From Candidatus Chloroploca asiatica (GTDB lineage Bacteria > Chloroflexota > Chloroflexia > Chloroflexales > Chloroflexaceae), in NCBI RefSeq assembly GCF_002532075.1, contig NZ_LYXE01000063.1:310001-374000 (forward strand): DNA of 64,000 bases, written 5' to 3'. The translations under genes were made by a program, and so were the position numbers. Below are positions 47,301 to 56,061 of this stretch, piece by piece (the stretch's first letter is position 1; each line of letters starts with the position of its first letter). The notes beneath the pieces are model-generated. The model had not been told where the DNA came from, did not search any database, and saw nothing but the letters and a program-made list of their open reading frames with translations.

Positions 47301-50300
47301 GCAACGCTCAGCGCATCCGGGAGAATTGCCTGTTGCCTGATGCGCGTGGTGATACTGGTGGTCACCACGGGATTGCCCGGCAACACCACGAGTGGCTCGA
47401 CCGCGACCTCGGCAGCGAGACCCATGCCAACCGTCAACAGTCCGGCTCCGCTGCCTCCCGCAAGCGGCGTGCCATCAGGTTGAACGAGATCAACCGTCGC
47501 GGTATAGACACCCGCCGCAAACCCCGAGGTATCAACCGTGCCCAGCCCATAGCTCCGCGGGTCGCCACCACCAAGCGCGAGCGTCTGCTCGGCACTGTAG
47601 ACCGACGTGGCATCGGGGGCAAGCAGGCGCACCCGCGCCGTCGCCTCCAGCGGCATATTGGTCAGGTTGGCCAGATGCAAGCTGAGCGTCGTTGAACTTA
47701 CCCCGGTCTCCACAAAAGCCGGCGTTGCACGCACGTCAAGCACCCGCACAAAGCTTTCGAGCACATTCAGCCCAAGACTCGCCTCGGTGGCAAAACTCCC
47801 CGCCGACGCCCCGCTCTCCACCACCCGCACCCGCCCGAGCAGCAGCGCAAACCCGGTGCTCGGCGGGGTCAGGGGGATCGGCAGATCAACCGTCTCGTCT
47901 GGGTCAACCGTGATGATCTGAGGAGCGGGAAGACCGGGGAGCGACCCGCCAACCACAATCTCGTAACGGGTTTGTTCGCTACCCCGGTTGACCACCCTGA
48001 GCGTAGGCGTAACTGCATCACCCGCACGTACCGTCAGGGTACCAGGGATAAAGCGCACCTCAGCCGCACTCCGCGCATTGAGCGTCAAACCTTCGGCAAC
48101 CGGGTCAAGATCAGCACAGAGCTGCGTCAGGATCGCGGTCGTCTCATCAGAGGTGGGCGTACCCTCCAGCGCCGCAGCGCGCCGCAGCAAGGCTTCGGCG
48201 ATCTGATCCATGCCAATCACTGCCCCAAGCTGATTGCTCACCAGGCGCAACTGGCTTGCGACCTGCGCCCGCAGGGCCGCATCATCCGGGGTGGCGGCAA
48301 GCAATCCGACGGCCGTACCGAGTTCACGCAGCGCCGTCACCACGCCCGCCGTGCGCCCATCCGACGGCGCACGGGCGGCTTGGTAGACACAGATCGCCAA
48401 GGGATCTTCCACCCGTACAACAATCGGCAAGGTCTGCGTATATGGCCCCGAATTTGTTCGTATTTCGACCGTTGCCTGGGCACCGATCGGCGCATGTACA
48501 GGCGCGGTCAACATAAGTTGTTGCGTGACCGTAACGCCAACCGGAACGCTCTGCGACGCGGGCAACCCGGCGAGCGTCCAGTCCGGCCCCGGCAGCGTCG
48601 CCTGCAGCGGGAAACTGCCGTTGCTATTGCCAACATTCTGCAGGTTCAACGCAACGCTATCGGCACCGCCAGGCGCAACAAGCAGCGTCGAGGGCGCCAC
48701 CGATAGGTACGCATACGGCAGCGCCGGCACAGCAAAGGTCACTGAAGCGGTCTGCGTCAATTGTGCATTCTCTGTAGCAGCAACCCTCACCGTCACAGGA
48801 TAGCTCGTTCCGGCAGCGGGAAGCGGCCCGGGCGGCGGCGAAGCATAGAAGCCCACTTGGGCAGTGCCCCCCGCAGGCAAGGTTACGCTCGTCTCGTTGC
48901 TGCCCTGGGCGCCACTCAAGATCAGCCACCCCGCAGGCAGGCCCGTCACGTTCAGCGTAAAACGATGGGCGCGCGTTGACGTATTGGTCATCGTCGCCGT
49001 GAAAGCCGCCCCTGGCACCTGAAGCTGACCATTATTCGTCGGATCAGCCGTGAGTGCGCCAATGCCCCACGGCACCGTAATCAGCGGATCAGGCGCAACT
49101 GTCAACGCGAGACCCTCGAAGGCAGTGGTGTTCACGGTATGCACCGCCGTCACAAAGAGCTCAGGGTAGCGCGACGAGCGGGCTGTCACGAGCACCTGAT
49201 AGCTGCCGGGTGCCGCGCCAGGCGCTGGCGTCACGGTCACCTGACCGGCCTGGCTGACCGCAACCGCCCAGTTGTCAGGGGTCTCGGCGGTAAGTGTGAA
49301 TGCATCGGTGAAGTTGGCCTCGATCTCGGCGGTGAAATTGATTGGCGTAGTAGGCTCAGTCGTGCTGGCATCTGCCGACAGCTTCAGCGTAAAGAGTTCA
49401 ACCGGGCTGCTACTTGCGAGGGCAAGCTGGTCAAGCGTTGCCTCGGCTTCGGTCAACGCCAACGGCCCACGATACCCCGCAATTGCCAGACCATTGGGGG
49501 CATTCAGCGCCTGCCCCGCGAGGCTCAACGTCCCCGTGATCGGCGCAAGCATCAGCGCAGCATTGCTCAGCGTCGTCGTGATCCCACGACTAAACATGGT
49601 GGCACCATACACACTGCCGTCGCCACCAACACCCAGTCCCGCCACCGCAGGTGCATAGAAACTCGTGCTCGCCGGGGCGCTCAGCGCCACCGAAACGAGC
49701 CGCCCCTCAGCCGAAAATGATCCGGCGGCCAGCGTCGCAGCAGGTTGCAGCAGCGTCTCGGCCCGACTCAGCACCGGTGCCCGCAGCGCACCAGGGCTGG
49801 CAAGCGCATTGGGCAACGGCGGATCAACCGAGCCAATAACCTGCGCGGCAAACTTGGTGCCATTGACAAAGCCAAGTTCGACCTCCACCGGAATTGGCAC
49901 CGCTGCCGAGGTAGGCGGACACTCATACGCCATATACTCGAGCAGTTTACACTTTGTCTCAACTGGTTCAGGCAACGCGATCGAAATCGTCAGCCCATTG
50001 CCTGTCGCATAGGCCTTGAGCCGATTGAAGGTGGTGCCACTGCCACTCGAACCAGCCTCCGTAAGCAGATCTACGATCTTCTCGGTCTCAGCCTGGGCAA
50101 AGGTATGGGCTGACGTCCATGCCTGCTTCAAGCCACCGGACTCAAGTGGCAGATTACTCATAAACTCGGCGATCCAGAAGAACGTATAGGAAGCAAAGCC
50201 GTGAAAGAAGCCAATCAGCGCAAAAATCGCATCAAAGGTAGGGCTGGCAACCAGAAGACCATACTGGATCGCGGCCACGTGCAGCCCATCCTCCATCACA

Positions 50301-52699
50301 TCGCGGGTCTCGCCGTCCACCAGGTCAATTTCGATCCAGCCGGTCAAGGCCTGATCGCCCATCTGCACCGGGCGTTCCGGTACAATCACAGCATAGTAGG
50401 GACCACGCTGCAGCGAGTCGACAATGCGGGCACGGGCACGCGGCGAAAGCGGCAATTCGGCGAGGCGATCAAGGCTGCCCCCATCAAGCCGCACCAGCGG
50501 AATGCCCTGCGCCTCGGCGGCCCGCATCAACTCAGGCACACTGATCAGCGTCCCATTCGCGTCGTCCCGCAAGATCGCCGTCTCCAACTCGGCATCCTGC
50601 ATGCCCCGCGCATGGTTGAAGGCGACCAGGCCGCCCCATGCCTGTCCAGGGTACAAGACGGTGCGCAACTGGTTATTGCGCAGATCGAGCCGGACGGTGG
50701 CGGTCTGCTTGGCGTCATTCACTTCCCACGAACTGAGAAAGAAGCGTGGCGAGGCGACATAGGCGTGGGTGAGAAAGAGGTCGGAGAGATAGGCGGTACC
50801 ATAATCAGATTGGGCCGCGAGGGTCAACAGTTGCGCCGCATGGGTCGTGCGCACCGTCTGCTGGAGATTGATGATCGCTGAGCGGATCTCATCAAACGCA
50901 GCCCGTTGCTCGGCTGCCGGGCGTGCGCCCCAAGCCTGCAACGCCGTAAAGCTGCTGCTCCCCTGCGTAAGTGCCTGGCGCGCAGGTGCCGTAAGGCGAT
51001 TGATGGCTTCGGGCGGCACCCGCGAGGGCGTCGCCAGCACCGTATAGAGCGCCTGCTCACCAATGATCGGCAGTTCCGAGTCAAACGCAATCGAGCCACT
51101 GCTCCCACCTGTGCGCGCCGCATAGCCCAGGCGATCAACAATTTCCCGTGTAAAGAGCTGACTCTCGCCCTGCGCATTGCGGCTCTCGATCTCCAACCAG
51201 AGCGCCGTGACGAGGCGGTTGCTCAGCGGGCCAACAAAATTCGAGGTTAGATCCTGATAGGTCTCACCATCAATCACCTCGTCCCCAACCAGAAAATAGG
51301 GGCGATAGTCCGTTATCTTCGTCGTGAAGATCATGCCACCATTGATCTGCGGGTTGACAAAGTGGGCCAGGCTAACAGGCTCGCCGACCAGCGCCACACT
51401 GTTAAAGGTCGCCTCGAGGGGATAACTCACCGGCAGGCCGCCAGGCAACTGCGCACTGAGCAGCGTATAGTGTTCAACTTTCAGGCGCAGCGTCACCTTA
51501 TGGCGCACGCTATCGGGCACCTCGGCGATGCGGTCAGTGCCATCATCGGCGACGCTGGCGGCAAAGCGCTCGCCAATGCTCGCCTCGCGAAACGAGGGAT
51601 CGAGTTCGACCCAGCCCTGACCCGGCAGGTATGCTTCAACCCACCAGTGATCCCGCGCCTCGTTGACCAACATCGGGATCGTCGTCGGATCAGCCACTGA
51701 TTCGCCTGGCGGCACATGGCCGATCACGCCCTGCGGCGTCGGGAACATCGCCAGAATCAACTGCTTGATGCGCTCGTCATTCAGCGTACCGTGGCGATAC
51801 CGGGCCGGCGTACCACTGGCGCGCAGCATCGCAATCAGCAGACTCGCCTTATCCAACGCATTGCCCGCCTGACTCCAGAGCGTGCCGCGTGTCCCGCGCA
51901 ACGAGCCACCGTAGACCTCGTGCTCCAGGGTCTTCACATAGGCAAACAGACGCTCGGGATCACCGCCAAGCGCCGCAAGCTGCGCAAGCATATCTTCATC
52001 GTTAGTATCGGCATCCGGCGTACGCTGGAGCCACGGCGCAAAGCTGTCAGCCGCAAGGCGGGCAGCCCCAGTTTCGGCAGACACCGCCCGTCCGTGCAAC
52101 GTCCCCCAGGCCACCGCACCCGTCTCAAGCTCAGCGAATTCACCAGCAAACGTCGCCGCCCGCACCGAGAGCGTTGCCGTAATCGTTGTTTGCGGCGGCA
52201 GATCGCCGAGGCTCCAGGCAAGATCAGCGGCCTGCTGCACCGGGAGTGGTGCCGCGCCAACAAAGCTTATCGCCTCAGCGAGACTGGTCGTCAACAAGAG
52301 GCTACGGATCGTATTGGGATCACTAGCAGCATCATACGTCGCAGCAAATGCAATCGTCTCAGTGATGGTCGCGCCCGGCGGCGGCACAGGTGCAGTCACC
52401 GGCGCAAGATTATTGCGCAGCGTATAGGTCAGCGTCACAAGGCCATCGCTGGTACCCGTAGGCGTCACCGCCGTTTGCACCCGCGTCACTGTGAGCGGCT
52501 GCGCCAGCGCCAAGGGTCGAGAGGCCGTCTCAGGGTTGGCCGCAGCATCAAGCAGGATGCCCGAAGGTGGTTGCAGCAACGCCTCGGCGAAACGATCAGC
52601 GCGAGCAGGGGCCGCCACAAGCGCCGCCGGAACTGCCGAATTCACCACCAAGATCGCAGCGAGCATCAGCAAAACGATCGAACGCATGCCACGGTTCAT
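41303..52699 (-). CDS. Giant secreted repeat protein with transglutaminase-like and FG-GAP regions
   Basis: The 3,798-residue protein starts with a signal peptide (hydrophobic core MLAAILVVNSAVPAAL). A transglutaminase-like domain follows (about 215-375: LLIAMLRASGTPARYRHG, DHWWVEAY, VELDPSF), but Ala281 stands where the Cys nucleophile is expected. A hydrophobic segment lies near residue 830. Several NEW3/Ig-like beta domains come next, then two identical ~200-residue blocks (about 2035-2236 and 2299-2500). FG-GAP/VCBS Ca-binding repeats (DLDGDGSVE, DVDGDGEVE; about 2710-3090) and more Ig-like domains end at the motif YLPFIRR. It is probably surface-exposed, an adhesin or envelope protein (inference). 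AGAGGAG precedes the ATG. Confidence 0.9.
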   Translation of the reverse strand: MNRGMRSIVLLMLAAILVVNSAVPAALVAAPARADRFAEALLQPPSGILLDAAANPETASRPLALAQPLTVTRVQTAVTPTGTSDGLVTLTYTLRNNLAPVTAPVPPPGATITETIAFAATYDAASDPNTIRSLLLTTSLAEAISFVGAAPLPVQQAADLAWSLGDLPPQTTITATLSVRAATFAGEFAELETGAVAWGTLHGRAVSAETGAARLAADSFAPWLQRTPDADTNDEDMLAQLAALGGDPERLFAYVKTLEHEVYGGSLRGTRGTLWSQAGNALDKASLLIAMLRASGTPARYRHGTLNDERIKQLILAMFPTPQGVIGHVPPGESVADPTTIPMLVNEARDHWWVEAYLPGQGWVELDPSFREASIGERFAASVADDGTDRIAEVPDSVRHKVTLRLKVEHYTLLSAQLPGGLPVSYPLEATFNSVALVGEPVSLAHFVNPQINGGMIFTTKITDYRPYFLVGDEVIDGETYQDLTSNFVGPLSNRLVTALWLEIESRNAQGESQLFTREIVDRLGYAARTGGSSGSIAFDSELPIIGEQALYTVLATPSRVPPEAINRLTAPARQALTQGSSSFTALQAWGARPAAEQRAAFDEIRSAIINLQQTVRTTHAAQLLTLAAQSDYGTAYLSDLFLTHAYVASPRFFLSSWEVNDAKQTATVRLDLRNNQLRTVLYPGQAWGGLVAFNHARGMQDAELETAILRDDANGTLISVPELMRAAEAQGIPLVRLDGGSLDRLAELPLSPRARARIVDSLQRGPYYAVIVPERPVQMGDQALTGWIEIDLVDGETRDVMEDGLHVAAIQYGLLVASPTFDAIFALIGFFHGFASYTFFWIAEFMSNLPLESGGLKQAWTSAHTFAQAETEKIVDLLTEAGSSGSGTTFNRLKAYATGNGLTISIALPEPVETKCKLLEYMAYECPPTSAAVPIPVEVELGFVNGTKFAAQVIGSVDPPLPNALASPGALRAPVLSRAETLLQPAATLAAGSFSAEGRLVSVALSAPASTSFYAPAVAGLGVGGDGSVYGATMFSRGITTTLSNAALMLAPITGTLSLAGQALNAPNGLAIAGYRGPLALTEAEATLDQLALASSSPVELFTLKLSADASTTEPTTPINFTAEIEANFTDAFTLTAETPDNWAVAVSQAGQVTVTPAPGAAPGSYQVLVTARSSRYPELFVTAVHTVNTTAFEGLALTVAPDPLITVPWGIGALTADPTNNGQLQVPGAAFTATMTNTSTRAHRFTLNVTGLPAGWLILSGAQGSNETSVTLPAGGTAQVGFYASPPPGPLPAAGTSYPVTVRVAATENAQLTQTASVTFAVPALPYAYLSVAPSTLLVAPGGADSVALNLQNVGNSNGSFPLQATLPGPDWTLAGLPASQSVPVGVTVTQQLMLTAPVHAPIGAQATVEIRTNSGPYTQTLPIVVRVEDPLAICVYQAARAPSDGRTAGVVTALRELGTAVGLLAATPDDAALRAQVASQLRLVSNQLGAVIGMDQIAEALLRRAAALEGTPTSDETTAILTQLCADLDPVAEGLTLNARSAAEVRFIPGTLTVRAGDAVTPTLRVVNRGSEQTRYEIVVGGSLPGLPAPQIITVDPDETVDLPIPLTPPSTGFALLLGRVRVVESGASAGSFATEASLGLNVLESFVRVLDVRATPAFVETGVSSTTLSLHLANLTNMPLEATARVRLLAPDATSVYSAEQTLALGGGDPRSYGLGTVDTSGFAAGVYTATVDLVQPDGTPLAGGSGAGLLTVGMGLAAEVAVEPLVVLPGNPVVTTSITTRIRQQAILPDALSVAAQPAPTGVGQPWARVNPERSAGDEPMLSREAMPVPSPSEDAPGWGHTLLRRLTCVTDCAEPGLAAMLLRARSASEASATGGGAQASPVALTLDPLVPAFAGGGISRYEETEATIAYSGTWTILNHAPASGGQGNFGRAAGSRATFTFTSTWVHIGFATGTASGQAEIFVDGTSRGVIDLYRRTAGVTSIAYGDLGPGAHTLEIVTLGTRNAFSTDIRVGLDYLDTWDGTLLAAGVFEEDDPRVQLGGSWFAQTTDEASGGGYLYWYSSGRAWFPLTGDSFSLQVMVGPNFGQTRISIDGEAQGVFDLNAPTLGPQRLAFAGLGVGPHVVLVEQYRGNASLDAFITPGEAPFVEPPTRSGISRYEEDAPELRFNGVPLGVAPTTWGEVTSGLASGGYAVRSRTANDQASLTFTGSWAHLGLLTNTNGGQAEVFINGVSQGVIDTYSRDGGVLSRAYADLGPGPHTLEVRVLGTRNALSSDAWVSFDYLDTWDGTLLPDGTFEEDDPRVQLGGSWFAQTTDEASGGGYLYWYSSGRAWFPLTGDSFSLQVMVGPNFGQTRISIDGEAQGVFDLNAPTLGPQRLAFAGLGVGPHVVLVEQYRGNASLDAFITPGEAPFVEPPTRSGISRYEEDAPELRFNGVPLGVAPTTWGEVTSGLASGGYAVRSRTANDQASLTFTGSWAHLGLLTNTNGGQAEVFINGVSQGVLDTYSATAGITSTVYSNLGEGPHTLDVRVLGTQNISSTDSWITLDFIDAWDGTAMDEGLFTASSARVYRSNDWQVVSNDRLPGGEFIERGTTTWFHTVGDALTLVGVTNSADQNGPTLVEVFVDEVSQGLVDLTYAFSRSPVPIRLAGLGEGPHVVRIANLRRGGLVGFDTSATPFAGVPMVEWYSDVPASNDGYVITTISAGDLDGDGSVELAVSSGNGNLYIYRGDGQDAGDGTPILWQREVGLGDTPALADLDGDGLAEVIVGSDQGVFVFAHDGTPLWSNSEIRPHSIKVPRFVESLGWGGAAVANLDADPAAEIVAVGHLDSNWQNPGVRTQRLIVFKADGTVAARYDLPMSDVGLYSFEFTATPPLLADLTGDGRPEILVGQSNILVALSYANGTLSELWRRTTTISDEARGYGTWGSPAVANVDGKQPGGDPDPEIVMAWDTKIELLKADGSLVWSYDAGQRLYPGSVSLADVDGDGEVEIVTVMKRPWPAEEQDIIVLNADGSLLWTKPVLDRTISSSGVTVMDLDGDGRYEVVWNGAGTGLAIFQGSDGTLLFNEPLINSGTLNDYPIIADVDGDGQAEIVAGDSDGFYVVGFSGWGSARPLWNQYNYHITNINDDLTVPLLEPNSWEVHNTYRTQSPLRNPVPVYLLDVEHPLPATGVVPLTTTFSLQPRTPAPGLTWRYRQEGLAQPVRTLSFAAQLTAMQPGEVRAVSQGTTVTATLVSGRNQLTFPPLYVTAARLITIEPVQPVTRPGSQARYEVELFNPTTTALTFTLNLDGLPLAWADLPGELRVEPETRLRLPLTLTPSAATLPGALPFTIRTTLPDGTSDQATSMLDVLAGLRLGVTPPALQATYGETVSATVTLHNDEATARTYDLAVMGLDGLSVALAASVVVPAGGVATLPLTVTATAAQQVTPFAVRAVLRDPTDPLTTTASATLVQNGAVSVTAQLSPDEAVGGPSTTSVLTLTVMNSGSIVSTFALVPELPSGWQGALLANSAPVSELTLTPFVFNRAEVQVLVRPPAGTPPGRYPVRVYVNAQESPAQAIAVAEIVIGNRGVSVALTPASAAFDPDQGQSWQVQVTNTGTVADTYDLVLGGFLGLNASLASSTVALLPGGSTSVPVQGGPMPFVLPGTHQLAVTARSQAEAGISSFATAEVTIAGRNDVAVSLTGDNQQLRTDNPVRYLAVISNTGTLDATYDLTASIDVNGVRLELEAGSVFVPARLAAALMLDAILETTLPTANDETATVTVRAVARGNVATGQASAPLVLNRTALERPLIYLPFIRR
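45201..46595 (-). repeat. 603-bp internal direct duplication, 792-bp period
   Basis: Copies at 45201-45803 and 45993-46595 look identical by eye and encode the same ~200 residues, including GSWFAQTTDEASGGGYLYWY and GISRYEEDAPELRFNG. Outside the copies the sequence diverges into related but distinct units, so the exact block reflects recent duplication or gene conversion inside an older repeat family. Confidence 0.9.
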
Positions 52700-52870
52700 A
52701 TGTTTTGACTCCTCTTTGCGCCTTTGCGCCTTTGCGTCAAACAGCGGCCTCCAACTGACGCCAAACCACCAAGATATGCAAACCCTCTGCGCCTCTGCGT
52801 TACATCTTCACGCCTATGCTACAATACACGCCTCAGACAATCCTCACCTATACCCTGGGAGGCCTATGCT

Positions 52871-53215
52871 ATGACCCCTGATCTTCCGGTACCCCTGACC
52901 GATCTGCGCCGCCGGGCACCGATTGCCCGCAACTTGATCCAGGCGGTCTTGACCGAACTGCTTGGCCCGGTTGAATTGAAATATGATTTTTATCGCGAGT
53001 GGAATGGTTGCTGGAAGGTTCGCGTCACTATCGTCGGGGCCAACACCGGCAAGCTCGATTTTACCCTGCTCGACACCCCCACAGGCGGCATGCTCGCCAT
53101 GCCACGCCCGCTACCCGAACGCTGGCGCGTCCAGACCGGCATTGCCGCCACCGATGGCAGCCGCTGGAGCCTCGATGCGGCAGGGCAACTCGTGCGGTTT
53201 ACCCCGCCGACATAA
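52871..53215 (+). CDS. Conserved-looking small protein of unknown function
   Basis: The 114-residue soluble protein, rich in Arg, Trp and Leu, has no signal peptide or motif I recognise. The start at 52871 follows GGGAGGCC; longer frames upstream run through intergenic repeats. It is divergent from the giant surface-protein gene and ends 8 nt before the convergent metallo-hydrolase gene. The codon use and clear ribosome site support a real gene. Confidence 0.65.
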   Translation: MTPDLPVPLTDLRRRAPIARNLIQAVLTELLGPVELKYDFYREWNGCWKVRVTIVGANTGKLDFTLLDTPTGGMLAMPRPLPERWRVQTGIAATDGSRWSLDAAGQLVRFTPPT

Positions 53216-53223
53216 CCAGGGCC

Positions 53224-54234
53224 TCACGCCGCGATATAGCGTGGCACCCCAAGTTCATCTTCGGCTACTTCATCGAGGTTGGCAATTGCAAGCATACCAC
53301 GCTGGTCGAGGTATTCGATATACGCACCAACCTTTTGCAACGCCAGCAACTCGTCATACGAACCAATACCGGGGTAGAGCATTTCGGTCAACCCACCAAT
53401 CGAGATTGGCTCAATACAGGCCTCATAGATGCGCTCGATGCGCCGTTGCTGGATCGAGGTAATCGTATTCACCGCCGCTTCAAGGTCGTGGATCGGGCGA
53501 TCATGCCCACCGAGGCAGAGCCGCACGCCACTCGTGGCCCGCACTTTCTGCAATGACTGCAGAAAATGATCCACCCCGGTCGAAGCGGTCAGGCTCTCGG
53601 GGGCCAGGAAGATCGCGACACCCGGCAAGACATGATCCGCCGTAAAGAGCACATCGTCGAACTGCAAACAGACCTGACCGGGGCAATGCCCAGGAACATG
53701 AATCACCCGGAAGCGCTCGTCAAGCAGATCACCATCGCGCAGCACCGTCTCAACCGGCTCGGAACGAAAGAGATCCTTGCCCCCACTATACATCCGCAGC
53801 AAACGCTGGCGACGCTCTTCACCGACGCCGGCGCGGCGCAAAAAGATGCCCAGGCGAAACCGCGTCAAAGCGAGCCGCTCTTCGTGATGCACCAACACGC
53901 GCCGATCAAGCTCGTGGATCGCAACCGGCGCATCGGTCAAACTACGCACCAGATTCAGCCCACCATGGTGATCAATATGAGCATGGGTAATAATCACCCG
54001 TGACAGATCGCCCCACGTAATCGCCTCATTCCACTCACGGCGCAGGCGGACAAAACCCTCCTCAAGGTCGGCATTGCTCTGACCCTGACCACTGCCCGTA
54101 TCAATCAACGCAACATATGAGCCATCAATCACCAGGTGGGCATAGGCACGCAGACTCGGAAAAACCTGGAGCGGCAAGCGATAGATGCGTACACCACCTG
54201 CCGTCTCGAAACGTGTAATTGGCTCACCAGACAT
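53224..54234 (-). CDS. MBL-fold metallo-hydrolase
   Basis: The 336-residue beta-lactamase-fold hydrolase has the metal motif THAHIDHHGG, the later His in HVPGHCPGQV, Asp in LFTADHVLP, and a C-terminal GGHDRPI His. This is the glyoxalase II-like branch. A C-terminal helical and winged-helix-like tail (about 270-336) resembles LACTB2-type members. Thioester or phosphodiester substrates are typical; none can be fixed here. The ATG at 54234 follows GGAGGC. It is separated from the upstream decarboxylase operon by a terminator. Confidence 0.88.
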   Translation of the reverse strand: MSGEPITRFETAGGVRIYRLPLQVFPSLRAYAHLVIDGSYVALIDTGSGQGQSNADLEEGFVRLRREWNEAITWGDLSRVIITHAHIDHHGGLNLVRSLTDAPVAIHELDRRVLVHHEERLALTRFRLGIFLRRAGVGEERRQRLLRMYSGGKDLFRSEPVETVLRDGDLLDERFRVIHVPGHCPGQVCLQFDDVLFTADHVLPGVAIFLAPESLTASTGVDHFLQSLQKVRATSGVRLCLGGHDRPIHDLEAAVNTITSIQQRRIERIYEACIEPISIGGLTEMLYPGIGSYDELLALQKVGAYIEYLDQRGMLAIANLDEVAEDELGVPRYIAA

Positions 54235-54274
54235 ACCAGCCTCCGCAAGCTCACCCCAGACACCGTCGCAAAAG

Positions 54275-54309
54275 ACCGAATGGTGCCAGTGTTGCTGGCA
54301 CCATTCGGT
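54275..54309 (-). terminator. Intrinsic terminator of the decarboxylase operon
   Basis: Perfect 15-bp arms (54275-54289 and 54295-54309) enclose a 5-nt loop. On the minus strand the stem is followed by TCTTTT. It lies 46 nt after the stop of the beta subunit gene and before the metallo-hydrolase gene. Confidence 0.85.
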
Positions 54310-54355
54310 ATTATAGCCCCGACTGAAAGATTGTCCAACTGTGCCGCAATGAGGC

Positions 54356-55546
54356 TTACCGCAGCACCACCAGCAGCACCCCAGCGGCCACTGCCGAACC
54401 AATCACACCAGCCACATTGGGACACATGGCCTGCCAGATCAAGAAGTTTTGCGGATCTTCCTCTTGGGCCACCGTATGCGCCACACGCGCCGCCATTGGC
54501 ACAGCCGAAACCCCGGCGGCCCCAATCAGCGGATTGATCTTCTCGCGCGCAAAGACATTGTACAGCTTGGCAAAGAGCACCCCGCTGGCCGTGGAGATAA
54601 CGAAAGCAAACGCACCCATCGCAAAAATGACAATCGAACGCGGCGTCAAGAAGGTGCTCGCCTGCGTACTTGCGCCCACTGTCAAACCCAGCAGAATCGT
54701 CACAATATCGATCATTGATGTGCGCGCCGTTCCTGCCAAGCGTTCGGTCACGCCGCTCTCTTTCAACAAATTGCCAAAAAAGAGCATGCCAAGCAGGGGC
54801 AGGGTTTCGGGCACAATTAACACACAGACCAGTAATCCGATAATCGGGAACAGGACACGCTGGAGTTTGCTTACCTGAGGGGGTGCCGCCATGCGGATCA
54901 GGCGCTCTTCGCGGGTCGTCAAGAGGCGCATAATCGGGGGCTGAATCACTGGCACCAGCGCCATATAGGAATAGGCCGAGACCGCAACCGCCCCAAGCAA
55001 ATCGGGCGAAAGCTGAGAAGTAACAAAGATCGCCGTCGGACCATCAGCGCCGCCGATAATGCCAATCGAGGCTGCCGCACGCAACAGCGCCATCGGGTCA
55101 TTGATATCCGAAAGGCCCAGAAACGGAAAGCGGGAGCCAAGAAAAACCGCCATCAGCAAGGCCACAAAGATCCCAACCTGAGCCGCCGCACCGAGCAAAA
55201 TCAACTTTGGTTGTGAAAGCAGCGTCGAAAAGTCGGTCATCGCCCCAATCCCAAGAAAGATCAGCGGGGGAAACACACCGGCCTTGACCCCAAAGTAGAT
55301 ATAGCTCAGTACCGTCCCTTCTTCATACACCCCCTGCCCAAGCCCAGGAGCAAAGGGCATATTGCCAAGGATGACGCCAAACCCGATGGGCACAAGCAGC
55401 AATGGCTCGAAGTTGCGCGTCACCGCCAGAAAAATGAAGACACATCCGATGATGATCATCAGGATATTGCCCCAGGCAAGGTGCGCAAAGCCACTCGACT
55501 CGGCAAATTCGATAATTGAGCTAAAGAACTCGTTGATCCATTCCAT
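54356..55546 (-). CDS. Sodium-pumping decarboxylase beta subunit (OadB/MmdB/GcdB)
   Basis: The 396-residue integral membrane protein decarboxylates carboxybiotin and exports Na+. Family marks include GVILGNMPFAPG, FLGIGAMTDFSTLL, IIGGADGPTAIFV (Asp in the Na+ path), LPLLGMLFFGNLLKESGV, and the end GAAGVSAVPMAARVA. About nine to eleven membrane segments are seen. The start overlaps the stop of the biotin-protein gene by one base. It completes a four-subunit set with carboxyltransferase, gamma-like and carrier genes. Confidence 0.95.
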   Translation of the reverse strand: MEWINEFFSSIIEFAESSGFAHLAWGNILMIIIGCVFIFLAVTRNFEPLLLVPIGFGVILGNMPFAPGLGQGVYEEGTVLSYIYFGVKAGVFPPLIFLGIGAMTDFSTLLSQPKLILLGAAAQVGIFVALLMAVFLGSRFPFLGLSDINDPMALLRAAASIGIIGGADGPTAIFVTSQLSPDLLGAVAVSAYSYMALVPVIQPPIMRLLTTREERLIRMAAPPQVSKLQRVLFPIIGLLVCVLIVPETLPLLGMLFFGNLLKESGVTERLAGTARTSMIDIVTILLGLTVGASTQASTFLTPRSIVIFAMGAFAFVISTASGVLFAKLYNVFAREKINPLIGAAGVSAVPMAARVAHTVAQEEDPQNFLIWQAMCPNVAGVIGSAVAAGVLLVVLR

Positions 55547-55971
55547 CAGGCAAACTCCAGTAGCACCTGACCCTGGCGCACCGAGTCGCCAGCCTTGACG
55601 CTGATTGACTTGATCGTTCCGGCATTGGGCGAACTGACGTTGGTATTCATCTTCATCGCCTCGATCACCAGCAAGGCATCATTCTCCTTGACCACATCAC
55701 CAACTTTGACTTTGACATCAACGACAATGCCGGCAAGCGGTGAAGTCAGCGCGTTGGCCCCACCAGCAGCCGGGGGTGGTGACGGAGCTTTGGGAGCTGG
55801 TGCAGCGGCAGGACGCGGAGGTGCCGGTGGTCGCGGTGCGGTTGCGCCCATCCCGATTGGTGAAGGTACCGGGCCACTCATGAAGGCAGGATCGGTATCG
55901 TCCTCTAAGACCTCAACATCAACCTCGTAACTCACTCCGTTGACGGTAATACGCAGACGCTTCACAATCAA
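55546..55971 (-). CDS. Biotinyl carrier subunit of the decarboxylase
   Basis: The 141-residue protein has an N-terminal beta part (LRITVNGVSYEVDVEVLED), a Pro/Ala-rich flexible hinge (about residues 44-70) and a biotinyl domain with VIEAMKMNTNV near the C-terminus. It shuttles CO2 from the carboxyltransferase to the membrane beta subunit, as MmdC or GcdC does. Translational overlap with the beta-subunit gene supports a fixed complex stoichiometry. Confidence 0.93.
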   Translation of the reverse strand: MIVKRLRITVNGVSYEVDVEVLEDDTDPAFMSGPVPSPIGMGATAPRPPAPPRPAAAPAPKAPSPPPAAGGANALTSPLAGIVVDVKVKVGDVVKENDALLVIEAMKMNTNVSSPNAGTIKSISVKAGDSVRQGQVLLEFA

Positions 55972-56061
55972 CTCCTTATATATACAAGATCTCCTGATCA
56001 GGTCTTCGCAAGCGCCGCATCGACCAACAAGCCAATGAGACGCCCTGCGCCTGAGGATGCC

